Source: Paucibacter sp. KBW04 | GTDB taxonomy: Bacteria > Pseudomonadota > Gammaproteobacteria > Burkholderiales > Burkholderiaceae_C | Length of the DNA stretch: 64,000 bases | Reading direction: 5' to 3' | Assembly (NCBI RefSeq): GCF_003852425.1 | Contig: NZ_QAJN01000013.1 | Span: 50,077-114,076, forward strand | Shown: positions 8,305 through 16,744 of the stretch, one piece after another | Position numbering within the stretch: position 1 is the stretch's first letter | Layout of the letters: every line of letters starts with the position of its first letter | Program-made: the position numbers and the translations under genes | Notes under the pieces: model-generated | Seen by the model: the letters and a program-made list of their open reading frames with translations, nothing else | The model's database searches: none | What the model was told of the DNA's origin: nothing

Positions 8305-10572
8305 ATGAACACCACCCCGACTTCATCCATCCCCTGCAACGCAGCTGAAGGCCTGGACCGACGCCAGTTCCTCGCCACCAGCAGCGGCCTGACCCTGGGC
8401 TTTTTCTTGTCCAGCAAGACGGAGGAGGCGCAGGCGGCCGGCTCCACGCTCTCACGCCCCACGGTGATCAACACCTGGCTGAGCATCAATGTCGACAACA
8501 GCATCAACCTCACGGTAGGCGCCTCCGATATGGGTCAGGGCTCGCCCTCGGGCCTGGCTCAGGTGCTGTGCGAAGACCTGATGGTGGACCCCAGCCGCAT
8601 CACCGTCTTGCAAGGTGCCCCCACCGTGGCCGCACCGGCGCCGATTGGAACGGCCATCAACACGGTGGGCAGCGGGGTGACGCGTGGCAACTTCTGGAAG
8701 TTGCGGGACGCCGCGGCCATCGCACGCGAGACCCTGGTGAACGCCGCCATGCTGCGCTTGGGTGACAACAATCGCGATCACTACACGGTGGAGAACGGCC
8801 GCATCCGCCACATCAACGGCAAGTCCGTCAGCTATGGCGATGTGGCCAGAGCGGCCTCCCAGCTCAGCCCCCCGGCCAGCGCGCCCCTGGTGCCGGATGC
8901 GCAGCTGCGCTACATCGGCAAGACCATCCCGCGAGTCGACATCCCGGCCAAGGTGGACGGCAGCGCCGTCTACGGCCTCGATGTGCGGGTGCCGGGCATG
9001 CTTTACGCCGTCATCAAACATTGCCCCAGCTTTGGCGGCACCCTCGCCGCTGTGCCGCCCACGCCCGCAGGCATGACGGCCGTCGTGCCCACCAAGGTCG
9101 CAGCCGGCACGGCGCGCGGCAGCGAGCTGGTGGGCGCCATCAATGCCCTGGCCGTTGTCGGCCCCACCACCTGGGACGCTTGGCAAGCCGCCCGCCGCCT
9201 CAACCCGCAATGGACCCTGCCCGCCAATGCGGCCTCGCTCAACAGCGCCCAATTCATGAGCGACGCCCAGGCCTTGTTGAGCAGCGCGCCCGCTTACGTG
9301 GCGGGCGCGGCCAACCCGCCGGGCACGGCCTACATCGTGGAGCGCAGCACCGCCGATGTCGACTTGGCCCTGAGTAACTCGGCCCAGCAAATCGAGGCCA
9401 GCTACAGCCTGCCTTATGTGGCCCATGCCTGCCTGGAAGTGCTCAACTGCACGGTGGACTATGTGGCCGGCCAGCGCTGCGAGGTCTGGGCGCCGACCCA
9501 ATCCGCCAAGAGCGCGCTGACGGTAGTGATGGCCCTCACCGGCATGGCCGCCAATCAAATCATCTTCCACACCACCTCACTGGGCGGTGGCCTGGGCCGC
9601 AAGGCCGAGGTGGACTTCATCAGCCAGGCCGTGCAGGTCGCCATGGCCGTGGGCCGGCCGGTCAAGCTGATGTGGCCGCGCGAGGAAGACTTCACCCGCG
9701 ACGTCTATCGCCCCATGGCCCTGGTGCGAGTGCGTGCCGGCCTGGATGCCAACAAGGCCATCACCGGCTGGCGCTATCGCAATGTCTCGCCCTCCATCCT
9801 CGGTCAGCGCGGAGCGGTCCTGGGCGCCACCGGCGACAGCCAGGGCTCGGAGGGCTCTAACGCCCTGCCCTATAGCTTTGGCGCCAACCTGGTCGAATGG
9901 GTCAGCCATACCTCGCCCATCCCGGTGGGTTTCTGGCGCTCGGTGGGCGCTTCCATCAATACCTTTGCGGTCGAGTCCATGATGGACGAGCTGGCCGCCG
10001 CCGCCGGCCAAGACCCCTATCAATTCCGCCGCGCTCGCCTCACCAACCCGCGTTGGATCGCCGTGTTGGAAGCGGCGGCCAATGCCGCCAGCTGGGGCAG
10101 CCCCGGCCCCGCCGGCACGGCCAAGGGCATCGCCATTGGCACGGCCTTCAACACCATCGTGGCCCAGGTGGTCGAGGTCAGCCAGGGCACGGGTGGCCCC
10201 AAGGTGACGCGAGTCTGGGTGGCGGTTGACCCCTATCTGGTCGTCAACCCCGGCTCGGTGGAAGCACAAATCATGGGTGGCGTCGTGCACGCCTTGAACG
10301 CCACGCTTTACGGCCGCCAGACCTTTGTGAACGCTGCGGCCCAGGTCAAGAACTTCAACAACAGCCGCATGATCCGCCTGCGCGAGATGCCCACGGTGCA
10401 GGTGATTCTGATGCCTCAGCCCACGGCCATGAACCGGGCCAACACCATTGGCGGCATCGGCGAGCTGGGCGTGCCCACCTTCGCGCCGGCCCTGGCCAAC
10501 GCCTGGTTCAAGCTGACTGGAGCGAGGGTGCGCAGCCTGCCCTTCTTCCCCACGGCCACGATGTCAGATTGA
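8305..10572 (+). CDS. Isoquinoline 1-oxidoreductase-like molybdopterin subunit
   Basis: The 755-residue large subunit binds the molybdopterin cytosine dinucleotide cofactor and hydroxylates an N-heteroaromatic or aldehyde substrate. I chose ATG 8305 because an AGGAGG site lies at 8291 and the protein then begins with a twin-arginine-like signal (DRRQFLATSSGLTLGFFL), consistent with periplasmic export of the folded enzyme carrying the small subunit along. Family blocks include GASDMGQGSPSG near residue 72, SLGGGLGRKAEVDF near 427, and near the end GGIGELGVPTFAPALANA with the active-site Glu. No XdhC-type maturation factor or cytochrome c subunit is adjacent. The stop overlaps the convergent kinase gene by 9 bases. 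Confidence 0.9.
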   Translation: MNTTPTSSIPCNAAEGLDRRQFLATSSGLTLGFFLSSKTEEAQAAGSTLSRPTVINTWLSINVDNSINLTVGASDMGQGSPSGLAQVLCEDLMVDPSRITVLQGAPTVAAPAPIGTAINTVGSGVTRGNFWKLRDAAAIARETLVNAAMLRLGDNNRDHYTVENGRIRHINGKSVSYGDVARAASQLSPPASAPLVPDAQLRYIGKTIPRVDIPAKVDGSAVYGLDVRVPGMLYAVIKHCPSFGGTLAAVPPTPAGMTAVVPTKVAAGTARGSELVGAINALAVVGPTTWDAWQAARRLNPQWTLPANAASLNSAQFMSDAQALLSSAPAYVAGAANPPGTAYIVERSTADVDLALSNSAQQIEASYSLPYVAHACLEVLNCTVDYVAGQRCEVWAPTQSAKSALTVVMALTGMAANQIIFHTTSLGGGLGRKAEVDFISQAVQVAMAVGRPVKLMWPREEDFTRDVYRPMALVRVRAGLDANKAITGWRYRNVSPSILGQRGAVLGATGDSQGSEGSNALPYSFGANLVEWVSHTSPIPVGFWRSVGASINTFAVESMMDELAAAAGQDPYQFRRARLTNPRWIAVLEAAANAASWGSPGPAGTAKGIAIGTAFNTIVAQVVEVSQGTGGPKVTRVWVAVDPYLVVNPGSVEAQIMGGVVHALNATLYGRQTFVNAAAQVKNFNNSRMIRLREMPTVQVILMPQPTAMNRANTIGGIGELGVPTFAPALANAWFKLTGARVRSLPFFPTATMSD

Positions 10573-11919
10573 GGCCCCAGGCCAATCGATCTGCACCGCC
10601 AAGCCCCCCAGCTCGGCCGAGCGCGAAAGCTGCACCCGCCCGCCATGCGCCGCCACGATGCGGCGCACGATGGACCAGCCCAGGCCACTGCCGGGCTGCT
10701 CATGGCCCAGCACGCGGAAAAAACGTTCGCCCAGGCGCTGCAGATCTGACTCGCTCATGCCTGGGCCACTGTCCGCCACGGTGAGCCGCACGCGGTCTGC
10801 GGCGCGCTCAAGCCTCAAGCGAATCTGCGCCCCGTTCGGGCTGTAGCGAATCGCGTTGTCCAGCAGATTGCGCAGCAGGGCCGCGAGCAAGCTGGCATTG
10901 CCCGCGAGCATGAACAAGCCTGGCGCATCGACCGCCACGGTCTGCCCCTTCTGTACCGCCTGCACGGCCTGCTGAGCCACTTGCTCGCGCAGCAAGGGCG
11001 CCAGATCCAAGGCCTGCAAAGGCGGCGCTTCGCCGGACTCCAGCCGCGACAAGGTCAGCAGTTGGTCGACCAGATGGCTGGCACGATCGCAGCCCGCCAA
11101 GGTCGCTTGCAGGGCATGCTCGCGCAGGCCAGCCTCGGGCTCGGCCAGGGCCACCTGGGCCTGGGTGCGGATGGCGGCAATGGGCGTGCGCAACTCATGG
11201 GCGGCATCGGCGGTAAACCGGCGCTCGGCCGCCATCAGCTCGGCGATGCGCTGGAACAAGCCGTTCAAGGCCGTCAGCATGGGCTGCATCTCGCGCGGCG
11301 CTTGGCTCGCGTCGAGTGCATGCAAATCACCCGCCGGGCGCTGGGCCAGCTCCTGCCCCATGCGCCGCATGGGCGCAAAGCCGCGCCTCACCCCCCACCA
11401 CAAGCCGACTGCCAGCAGCGGCAGGGCCAAGAGCATGGGCCACAAGGTGCTGCGCAAAACGGCCCAGAGAATCGAGTCGCGCGAGGCGATTTGCTCGCCC
11501 ACCAAGACCTGCACATCGCGCTCCTGGCCGCGCGTAGCGAAGACTCGCCAGCTGAGCCCGTCCAACACCACCGTTTGAAAGCCCTGCTTGCGCGCCTCAC
11601 GCAAATCCAGCATAGGCGCCACCGGCGCATTGGCCGAGCGCAAGGCCAGCTCGCCCTCGTGAAAGACCTGAAACGCCACCTTGGGCGCGTAGTGATGCAG
11701 GCTGGGCGTGTCCAGCTCATGCGCGTCCTCGGCCAGGTCGTGGGACTGCTGCACCACCAGCAAGGCGGCGGCCTGGGCCAGATGGCTGTCCAGCAACTCT
11801 GTCAACTCGTGCCGGGCATCAAACCAGGTCAGCAGCGCCGTGCTGAGCCACACCGCCCCCACCAGGGCCAGCACCCAGGCCAAGAGCCGGCCTTGCAAGG
11901 AATGGGCATGACGCGACAT
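10564..11919 (-). CDS. QseC-like sensor histidine kinase
   Basis: The 451-residue kinase has TM1 at about 12-32, a periplasmic sensor segment 33-150, TM2 about 153-176, a HAMP linker, the H-box ADAAHELRTPIAAI with His241, an N box (LLRNLLDNAIRYS) and a G box (VADSGPGM, GSGLGWSIV). The start codon overlaps the regulator's stop as TGATG. It is the last gene of a five-gene operon that begins with three cytochrome genes, so the signal may be redox- or oxygen/NO-related (inference from context). Confidence 0.92.
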   Translation of the reverse strand: MSRHAHSLQGRLLAWVLALVGAVWLSTALLTWFDARHELTELLDSHLAQAAALLVVQQSHDLAEDAHELDTPSLHHYAPKVAFQVFHEGELALRSANAPVAPMLDLREARKQGFQTVVLDGLSWRVFATRGQERDVQVLVGEQIASRDSILWAVLRSTLWPMLLALPLLAVGLWWGVRRGFAPMRRMGQELAQRPAGDLHALDASQAPREMQPMLTALNGLFQRIAELMAAERRFTADAAHELRTPIAAIRTQAQVALAEPEAGLREHALQATLAGCDRASHLVDQLLTLSRLESGEAPPLQALDLAPLLREQVAQQAVQAVQKGQTVAVDAPGLFMLAGNASLLAALLRNLLDNAIRYSPNGAQIRLRLERAADRVRLTVADSGPGMSESDLQRLGERFFRVLGHEQPGSGLGWSIVRRIVAAHGGRVQLSRSAELGGLAVQIDWPGASI

Positions 11920-12587
11920 CAGGGCGCCCGCTGGCGGGTCAGCAGATAACCCACACCTCGCACGGTCTGAATCAGGCCGGCACCCAGCTTCTTGCGCAGA
12001 TGGTGCACATGCACCTCCACCGCATTGCTGTCCACCTCTGAGCCCCAGCTGTAGAGATGCTGCTCCAGCTGCTCGCGCGACAAGACCCGGTCGGCGTTCA
12101 ACATCAAGGCATGCAGCAAATCGAACTCGCGTATCGACAGGCTCAGCTCCTGGCCGTTTTGCCTCACGCTGCGGCCGGCGGGGTCCAGCTGCACGTCTTG
12201 CACGCTAAGCGTTTCCTGCGGCTGGCCGTGGGCACGGCGCACCAGGGCGCGCAGGCGGGCGGCCAACTCCTGCAGATCGACCGGCTTGATGACGTAGTCG
12301 TCCGCCCCGGCGTCCAGGCCGCGCACCCGCTCGGGCAGGGCGTCACGGGCCGTCAGCACCAAGACCGGCAGCGTGAGGCCCGCGCGACGCAAGGCCATCA
12401 ACACCTCCATGCCGTCCAGCTTGGGCAGGCCCAGGTCCAGCACCAGGGCGGCGTAGTCCTGGGCGCGGGCCTCGCGCTCGGCCGCCAGGCCGTCGCGCAC
12501 CCAATCGACTTGAAAACCCAGCTGGCGCAGGCCGGCGCGCAGGCCATCGCCCAACAGGGGGTCATCTTCGGCAAGCAGGATTCGCAT
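11919..12587 (-). CDS. QseB/PmrA-like response regulator
   Basis: The 222-residue OmpR-family protein has receiver residues E7-D8-D9, phosphoacceptor Asp51 (LVLDLGLPKLDGM), Lys in DDYVIKPVDL, and a winged helix with LSIREFDLLHALML and SNAVEVHVHHLRKKLG. It lies 14 bases after the cytochrome b gene and overlaps the kinase by one base. The promoter of the operon carries two CTTA(A/G) half-sites spaced by 5 bases, the arrangement bound by PmrA/QseB regulators, so autoregulation of the whole operon is likely (inference). Confidence 0.92.
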   Translation of the reverse strand: MRILLAEDDPLLGDGLRAGLRQLGFQVDWVRDGLAAEREARAQDYAALVLDLGLPKLDGMEVLMALRRAGLTLPVLVLTARDALPERVRGLDAGADDYVIKPVDLQELAARLRALVRRAHGQPQETLSVQDVQLDPAGRSVRQNGQELSLSIREFDLLHALMLNADRVLSREQLEQHLYSWGSEVDSNAVEVHVHHLRKKLGAGLIQTVRGVGYLLTRQRAP

Positions 12588-12601
12588 GGCTGGATTCTGG
12601 C

Positions 12602-13297
12602 TCAGTCATCGTCGTCATGGCTTTGAGTCTGGCTGGCCGTCGGCAACAAGCTGCCTGCCTGCGTCCACTGCCAGCTCCAGAAGCCCAGCACCGCCACCAG
12701 AATGAGCGCGGCCACGCTGGCCCAGGCGCTGCGTATGCCTTGCTCGGGCGCGGCGTTCTTGCGGCCGGTGAGCATGGACTTGGGCAGGTTTTCGCGATGC
12801 AGGCGGCTGGAGACGATCACGCCCAGCACATGGACGGCGATCACGGCGATCAGGCCGCTTGCCAGCAGCTCATGCGCTTCTTCCAGCCAATCGCCACCCA
12901 GCTCGTTGTAGTTGGCCCAGCCACTCAAGACCAAGCCCAAGCCCAGGCCCAGCATCGCGACGATGGCCAGGGCACCGGCCGGGTTGTGGCCCACATGGTG
13001 CTCGGGGCTGCCGCTGAGCAAGGAGCGCAGATAGCGCAGCACCGCCTGCGGCCCTTTGACGAAGTTGGCAAAGCGCGCATAGCGGCTACCGATCAAGCCC
13101 CAGAGCAGGCGGAACACCAGCAGGCCACCAAAGGTATAGCCCAGGCTGACGTGGACCAGGCGCCAGGTCTCGCTCTCGGCCGTCAGGTAAGCGCCGGCAA
13201 AGCTCAAGACCATCAACCAATGCACCAGGCGCTGCGGCAGATCCCAGACCAGACGCGGCGCGAGGGCATTAGCGGGGGATGCGGATGTGGCGTTCAT
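12602..13297 (-). CDS. Cytochrome b561-domain membrane protein
   Basis: This 231-residue protein has four main membrane helices of the bacterial cytochrome b561/Ni-hydrogenase-type b subunit: helix I with LPQRLVHWLMVLSFAG (haem-ligand His), helix II LVHVSLGYTFGGLLVFRLLWG, helix III ALAIVAMLGLGLGLVLSGW and helix IV WLEEAHELLASGLIAVIAVHVLGVI with two further His, then an extra C-terminal helix and an acidic tail (DDDD). It would shuttle electrons between quinol and the two periplasmic cytochromes encoded upstream. Its start overlaps the dihaem cytochrome gene by 29 bases, showing tight coupling. Confidence 0.9.
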   Translation of the reverse strand: MNATSASPANALAPRLVWDLPQRLVHWLMVLSFAGAYLTAESETWRLVHVSLGYTFGGLLVFRLLWGLIGSRYARFANFVKGPQAVLRYLRSLLSGSPEHHVGHNPAGALAIVAMLGLGLGLVLSGWANYNELGGDWLEEAHELLASGLIAVIAVHVLGVIVSSRLHRENLPKSMLTGRKNAAPEQGIRSAWASVAALILVAVLGFWSWQWTQAGSLLPTASQTQSHDDDD

Positions 13298-13742
13298 GGA
13301 ATGTTCCTTGGGATTCGGCTTGGGTATGGCAGGCGGCGCAGTTGGCGGCGCTCTTCACCGCGGGCAGCTTCCAGGTCGCGGCGGAGACCTCCTCGTGCTC
13401 GCGCACAAACCAGGCGCTCTGCGTGATGCGGTCTTGCGGCGGCTCCTGGCGAGCGCGCTTGCCACTGCCGGCATTGGCGTTCAGCCAAAGGCTGAGCTCC
13501 CTCACGGTGGCCGCGTCCAGCGAGGCATCGCTGCCGTAGTGCTTGCTCAGGTTTTGCATCTGCCGCTGCCAGGAGGCGGCGGGCAGAAACTGCGGTGGGT
13601 AGGCCAGATGGCAGGCCGAGCATTCCTGCTTGTACTTGGGCAGCAAGGGCGTGCTGGCCTGCTTGTCGCCGTCGGCCTGGGCCGCGCTGCACAACAAAGC
13701 CAGCGCGCTCAGCCAGGCCGCTTGGAGGTGAGTTCTTTTCAT
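13269..13742 (-). CDS. Dihaem cytochrome c (DHC)
   Basis: The periplasmic 157-residue protein has a signal peptide (1-23, cut after AAQA) and two c-type haem sites, CSACH at residues 41-45 followed by the typical YPPQFLPAASW, and CAACH at 135-139. This matches the PF09626-type dihaem cytochrome first studied with the Rhodobacter sphaeroides haem protein SHP. It is placed between the SHP-like cytochrome and the membrane cytochrome b, and probably carries electrons from b561 to SHP. Confidence 0.9.
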   Translation of the reverse strand: MKRTHLQAAWLSALALLCSAAQADGDKQASTPLLPKYKQECSACHLAYPPQFLPAASWQRQMQNLSKHYGSDASLDAATVRELSLWLNANAGSGKRARQEPPQDRITQSAWFVREHEEVSAATWKLPAVKSAANCAACHTQAESQGTFHERHIRIPR

Positions 13743-13754
13743 TTCCGAATTCCT

Positions 13755-14159
13755 TCAAGGTTTGAGCGTCATCAACCAGCTCAGCACATCGGCTTTTTCG
13801 CCGGGCGTGCATTCGCGGCTCAGCACGTCTTTGCAGTTGCGGCGAAACCATTTCTCGCTCTTGGCCGCATCGACAAAGCGCTGTGGGTTGAAGGCCGGCG
13901 CCAGCGGGGCGATGGTCTTGGCCGTGGACGCATGCTTGCCCGCCTGGGTGGGCAGAGCGCCATGGCAGGAGGCGCAGCTCCAGGTCTGGCCATGGTTTTG
14001 GGTGAACAGGGCTTGGCCCCGCTGCGGATTGCCGGGCGCACCCGCCTCGGCGGCATAGGCGGCCAGGACTTGGGCGGGGGTTTCTGCCTTGGCCGCCAGC
14101 ATCGCGCCCATGCACAGGGCGAGTGCCAGGCCCAAGGGCGGAATCTTTTTCTTGCTCAT
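13755..14159 (-). CDS. DUF1924 monohaem cytochrome (SHP-like)
   Basis: The 134-residue exported protein (signal peptide 1-26, cut after AAKA) has one haem-binding motif CASCH at 62-66 preceded by GQALFTQNHGQTW, and two further cysteines (NCKDVLSREC) that likely form a disulfide. The family is that of the sphaeroides haem protein, a cytochrome c whose high-spin haem binds O2 or NO. It is first in the operon, 12 bases before DHC. A role in oxygen- or NO-handling is known for the family and inferred here. Confidence 0.88.
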   Translation of the reverse strand: MSKKKIPPLGLALALCMGAMLAAKAETPAQVLAAYAAEAGAPGNPQRGQALFTQNHGQTWSCASCHGALPTQAGKHASTAKTIAPLAPAFNPQRFVDAAKSEKWFRRNCKDVLSRECTPGEKADVLSWLMTLKP

Positions 14160-14205
14160 CGCAGGGTCTCCTTGAGTTCCATGCAGACAATGCTGAGCAG
14201 CGGGG

Positions 14206-14222
14206 CTTAGGGCTTTCTTAAA
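14206..14222 (-). promoter_or_regulatory. PmrA/QseB-type direct-repeat box
   Basis: On the plus strand CTTAGG (14206-14211), a 5-base spacer and CTTAAA (14217-14222) match the consensus of two YTTAAK half-sites spaced by 5 bases, each with 5 of 6 positions. The site is 47-63 bases before the DUF1924 start codon on the minus strand, a sensible position for activation of the cytochrome/two-component operon. Confidence 0.6.
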
Positions 14223-14350
14223 GCGGGTGGCGGCTAGCGCGCCGCCTTGATCCAGATCAGCTGGCCCAAAGCTGAGTCCGGCACAGTCCAGCTTGCTGAA
14301 CGCCCCTTAGGATGCCGACCAGCAGTCATAAATCCAAGAAGCCTCAAACC

Positions 14351-15301
14351 ATGCACGTTCACCACGCCGCCGAAGATCAAGAAGACAGCAGCATCAGCCC
14401 CCAGGAAAAGGTGGCCGCCGCCTCACGCAGCACCTGGGTCAGCGTCATCGTCAATGTGATCTTGACCAGCATCCAGATCGTCGTGGGTGTGATGGCCAAG
14501 TCGCAGGCCTTGGTAGCGGACGGGATTCATTCGCTCTCGGATCTGGTGTCTGACTTCGTCGTGCTCTGGGCCAACCATCACAGCCAGAAGGACGCCGACG
14601 AAGACCACCCCTATGGCCATCACCGCTTCGAGACGGCGGCCTCGCTGGCCCTGGGCCTCTTGCTCCTGGGGGTGGGGGTGGGCATGTTGTGGAGCGCCGC
14701 CGTCAAGCTGCAAAACCCCGAAACCATCGCCACCGTGCACGGCGTGGCTCTGTGGGTAGCCGGCATCGCCCTGGTGGCCAAGGAGACTTTGTTCCGCTAT
14801 ATGTTGGCCGTGGCCAAGCGGGTCAAGTCCAGCATGCTGGTGGCCAATGCCTGGCATGCGCGCTCGGACGCCGCCTCCAGCTTGGTGGTGGGCCTGGGCA
14901 TCATCGGCAATCTGGCCGGCTACCCCTTGCTGGACCCGATTGCCGCGCTGATCGTCGGGTTCATGGTCAGCAAGATGGGTTGGAGTTTTGGCTGGGATGC
15001 CCTGCACGATTTGATGGACCGCGCGGCCGACGATGAGGAAGTGGCGGCGATCCGCCAGACCCTGCTAGAAACCCCGGGCGTGCGTAACGTCCACGATGTG
15101 CGCAGCCGCAAGATGGGCGACATGATTGTGGTGGACGCACATCTGGAGGTGGACGCCCAGATCACCGTCGAGGCCGGCCATGAGATCTCGGTGCAAGCAC
15201 GCCAGCGCGTGCTACAGCGCCACCGCGTACTGGACCTGATGACCCATCTTGACCCTTGGACGCGGCCCGATCTGGATCACGAGATCAAATCGCGCGGCTG
15301 A
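14351..15301 (+). CDS. Cation diffusion facilitator family transporter
   Basis: This is an inner-membrane proton/divalent cation antiporter (Zn, Fe or Cd efflux). I chose ATG 14351, giving a His-rich N-terminus (MHVHHAAEDQEDS); an ATG 13 codons upstream (14312) is possible. Six helices follow. The metal site is formed by DGIHSLSDLVSD in helix 2 and HARSDAASS in helix 5, with the His-rich loop DHPYGHHRFE between helices 2 and 3 and a C-terminal ferredoxin-like metal-sensing domain (VRNVHDVRSRKMGDMIVVDAHLEV). Full length at 316 residues. Convergent with the porin gene. Confidence 0.92.
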   Translation: MHVHHAAEDQEDSSISPQEKVAAASRSTWVSVIVNVILTSIQIVVGVMAKSQALVADGIHSLSDLVSDFVVLWANHHSQKDADEDHPYGHHRFETAASLALGLLLLGVGVGMLWSAAVKLQNPETIATVHGVALWVAGIALVAKETLFRYMLAVAKRVKSSMLVANAWHARSDAASSLVVGLGIIGNLAGYPLLDPIAALIVGFMVSKMGWSFGWDALHDLMDRAADDEEVAAIRQTLLETPGVRNVHDVRSRKMGDMIVVDAHLEVDAQITVEAGHEISVQARQRVLQRHRVLDLMTHLDPWTRPDLDHEIKSRG

Positions 15302-15330
15302 TTCTCTGACTCAGCCTGGCTCAGACTGAC

Positions 15331-16641
15331 TCAGTGCGGCCCAAAGGTCCACTCCAGGCGCAGGCCCAGCAAGGTCGTTGCCTCACCCGGACGGCCGCCT
15401 GGGCGCCAGATGTGCTGGACCAAGGGCTGCACCGCTAACTCTTGGACGAACAACCAGCGCATGCCTAGCTCCAGCGCGATTTCGCTATCAGCCTGCGCCT
15501 GACCCAGGGCTTGCTGGGCATCGCGATAGGCCCGGCCATAGCGTGCCACGGCCAGGCCGGCGGTGAAGGACTCGGGCGCGACCTTGGCCAGGCTGGGGAC
15601 GTTGGAGAAGGGATGCTCCACCAGCACGCCCAGATCAAAAGCCAGGTCGACCTGGTTCATGCTGCGCTGCGCCAGGCCGGCGCGTGCGAAACCCAGGCTG
15701 CGGCTGCCGCCGCCCTCGTGCAGCAGGCCCTGCACCAGGCCGTAGACGCCTTGGTTGCGGCGCAGCTGCTCGTCATTGGGGATGCGTGACTCGGTCGCGC
15801 GGCTGTAAGCCCAAGCACCCACGGCCCATTTGCCAGGGCCATTGACCTGCGCCTCGCCCTCGCCTTCACGCGACTGGTAGCCAAACTCCATCACCGCCAA
15901 GGCGCCTTCGTCCGAGCTCAGCTTGAAGCTGGTGCGGCCTGGGTGCAGGGGGTCGCCGGGTACGCCGTCCAGGATCACGCCCTGCACATAATGATTCGTA
16001 CCCACGGCCTGCCGCATGCGCAGGCCCAGACCCAGATTGGGGAAGATGGAGGGGCCGTTGCGCCCGCTTTGCGAAGCCTCGACACCGATGCCAAAGGACG
16101 GGTTGATCAGCTGAGCCGAGGCCTCGGTCGCGTAAAAGTCAGAGTTCAGGTCGTAAAGCCCAAACAGCACACGGGTGCCGCTGTCCTTGAAGTCCCGCTC
16201 GATCCAGGTGGCGTAGAGCCGGGCCGCGCCTTCGGCCACCTCGATATTGCTGACACCTTGGCTGCTGCCTATGCGCAGATTGGGTCGGCCGCCATGGTTG
16301 AACAAGGCCTCGATATGGAAGTTGGTGTCCGACCAGCCCCAGAGCTTGTCCAGATCGGCGTCGGCATGCAGGTTCAGATGGCCGATCCAGGTGTTCTGGC
16401 TGGGCTTGCTGACGTGCAAGGCATCGGCCTTGTAGATGCCGCCCCATTGCACGCTGGCTGGCGGGGCGGGCTTGGCCTCCTCCTCCGCGGGGGCGGCCAG
16501 CGCGGCGCCGCTCAGCGCCGTGCTCAGCGCCATACTCAGCGTCCAGGTGCAGGCCAAGCGCAAGGGTTTGAAGGCCGCCGAGAAGGTCGCAGGAGCAACA
16601 CCCGACGGAACTGCGGTGAGGGGCTGTGTCGATGACTTCAT
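15331..16641 (-). CDS. OprB-family carbohydrate-selective porin
   Basis: The 436-residue outer-membrane protein is read from the ATG at 16641, which precedes a long N-terminal basic region and a hydrophobic signal core (LACTWTLSMALSTALSGAALA). It shows OprB features: a start of mature chain with WGGIYKADAL, WSDTNFHIEALFNHGG, many alternating beta-strand segments and a C-terminal LGLRLEWTFGPH ending close to an aromatic residue. It lies 103 bases downstream of a chitinase gene on the same strand, so it may take up chito-oligosaccharides released by that enzyme (inference). Convergent with the CDF transporter. Confidence 0.85.
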   Translation of the reverse strand: MKSSTQPLTAVPSGVAPATFSAAFKPLRLACTWTLSMALSTALSGAALAAPAEEEAKPAPPASVQWGGIYKADALHVSKPSQNTWIGHLNLHADADLDKLWGWSDTNFHIEALFNHGGRPNLRIGSSQGVSNIEVAEGAARLYATWIERDFKDSGTRVLFGLYDLNSDFYATEASAQLINPSFGIGVEASQSGRNGPSIFPNLGLGLRMRQAVGTNHYVQGVILDGVPGDPLHPGRTSFKLSSDEGALAVMEFGYQSREGEGEAQVNGPGKWAVGAWAYSRATESRIPNDEQLRRNQGVYGLVQGLLHEGGGSRSLGFARAGLAQRSMNQVDLAFDLGVLVEHPFSNVPSLAKVAPESFTAGLAVARYGRAYRDAQQALGQAQADSEIALELGMRWLFVQELAVQPLVQHIWRPGGRPGEATTLLGLRLEWTFGPH

Positions 16642-16744
16642 GCTGCAATTGTGCCAGCATCCGTGCGATTGGCGAAGACCAAAACTCCGCCTTTCCCCAT
16701 TCTTTTCCATCGACCACCTACAACATGAACGTGTGAATTGCGCG

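Noticed and set aside
10564..11919. Assigning the qseC symbol
   Set aside because: Sequence resembles QseC/PmrB in layout but the sensor segment is not conserved enough by eye to give a gene symbol.
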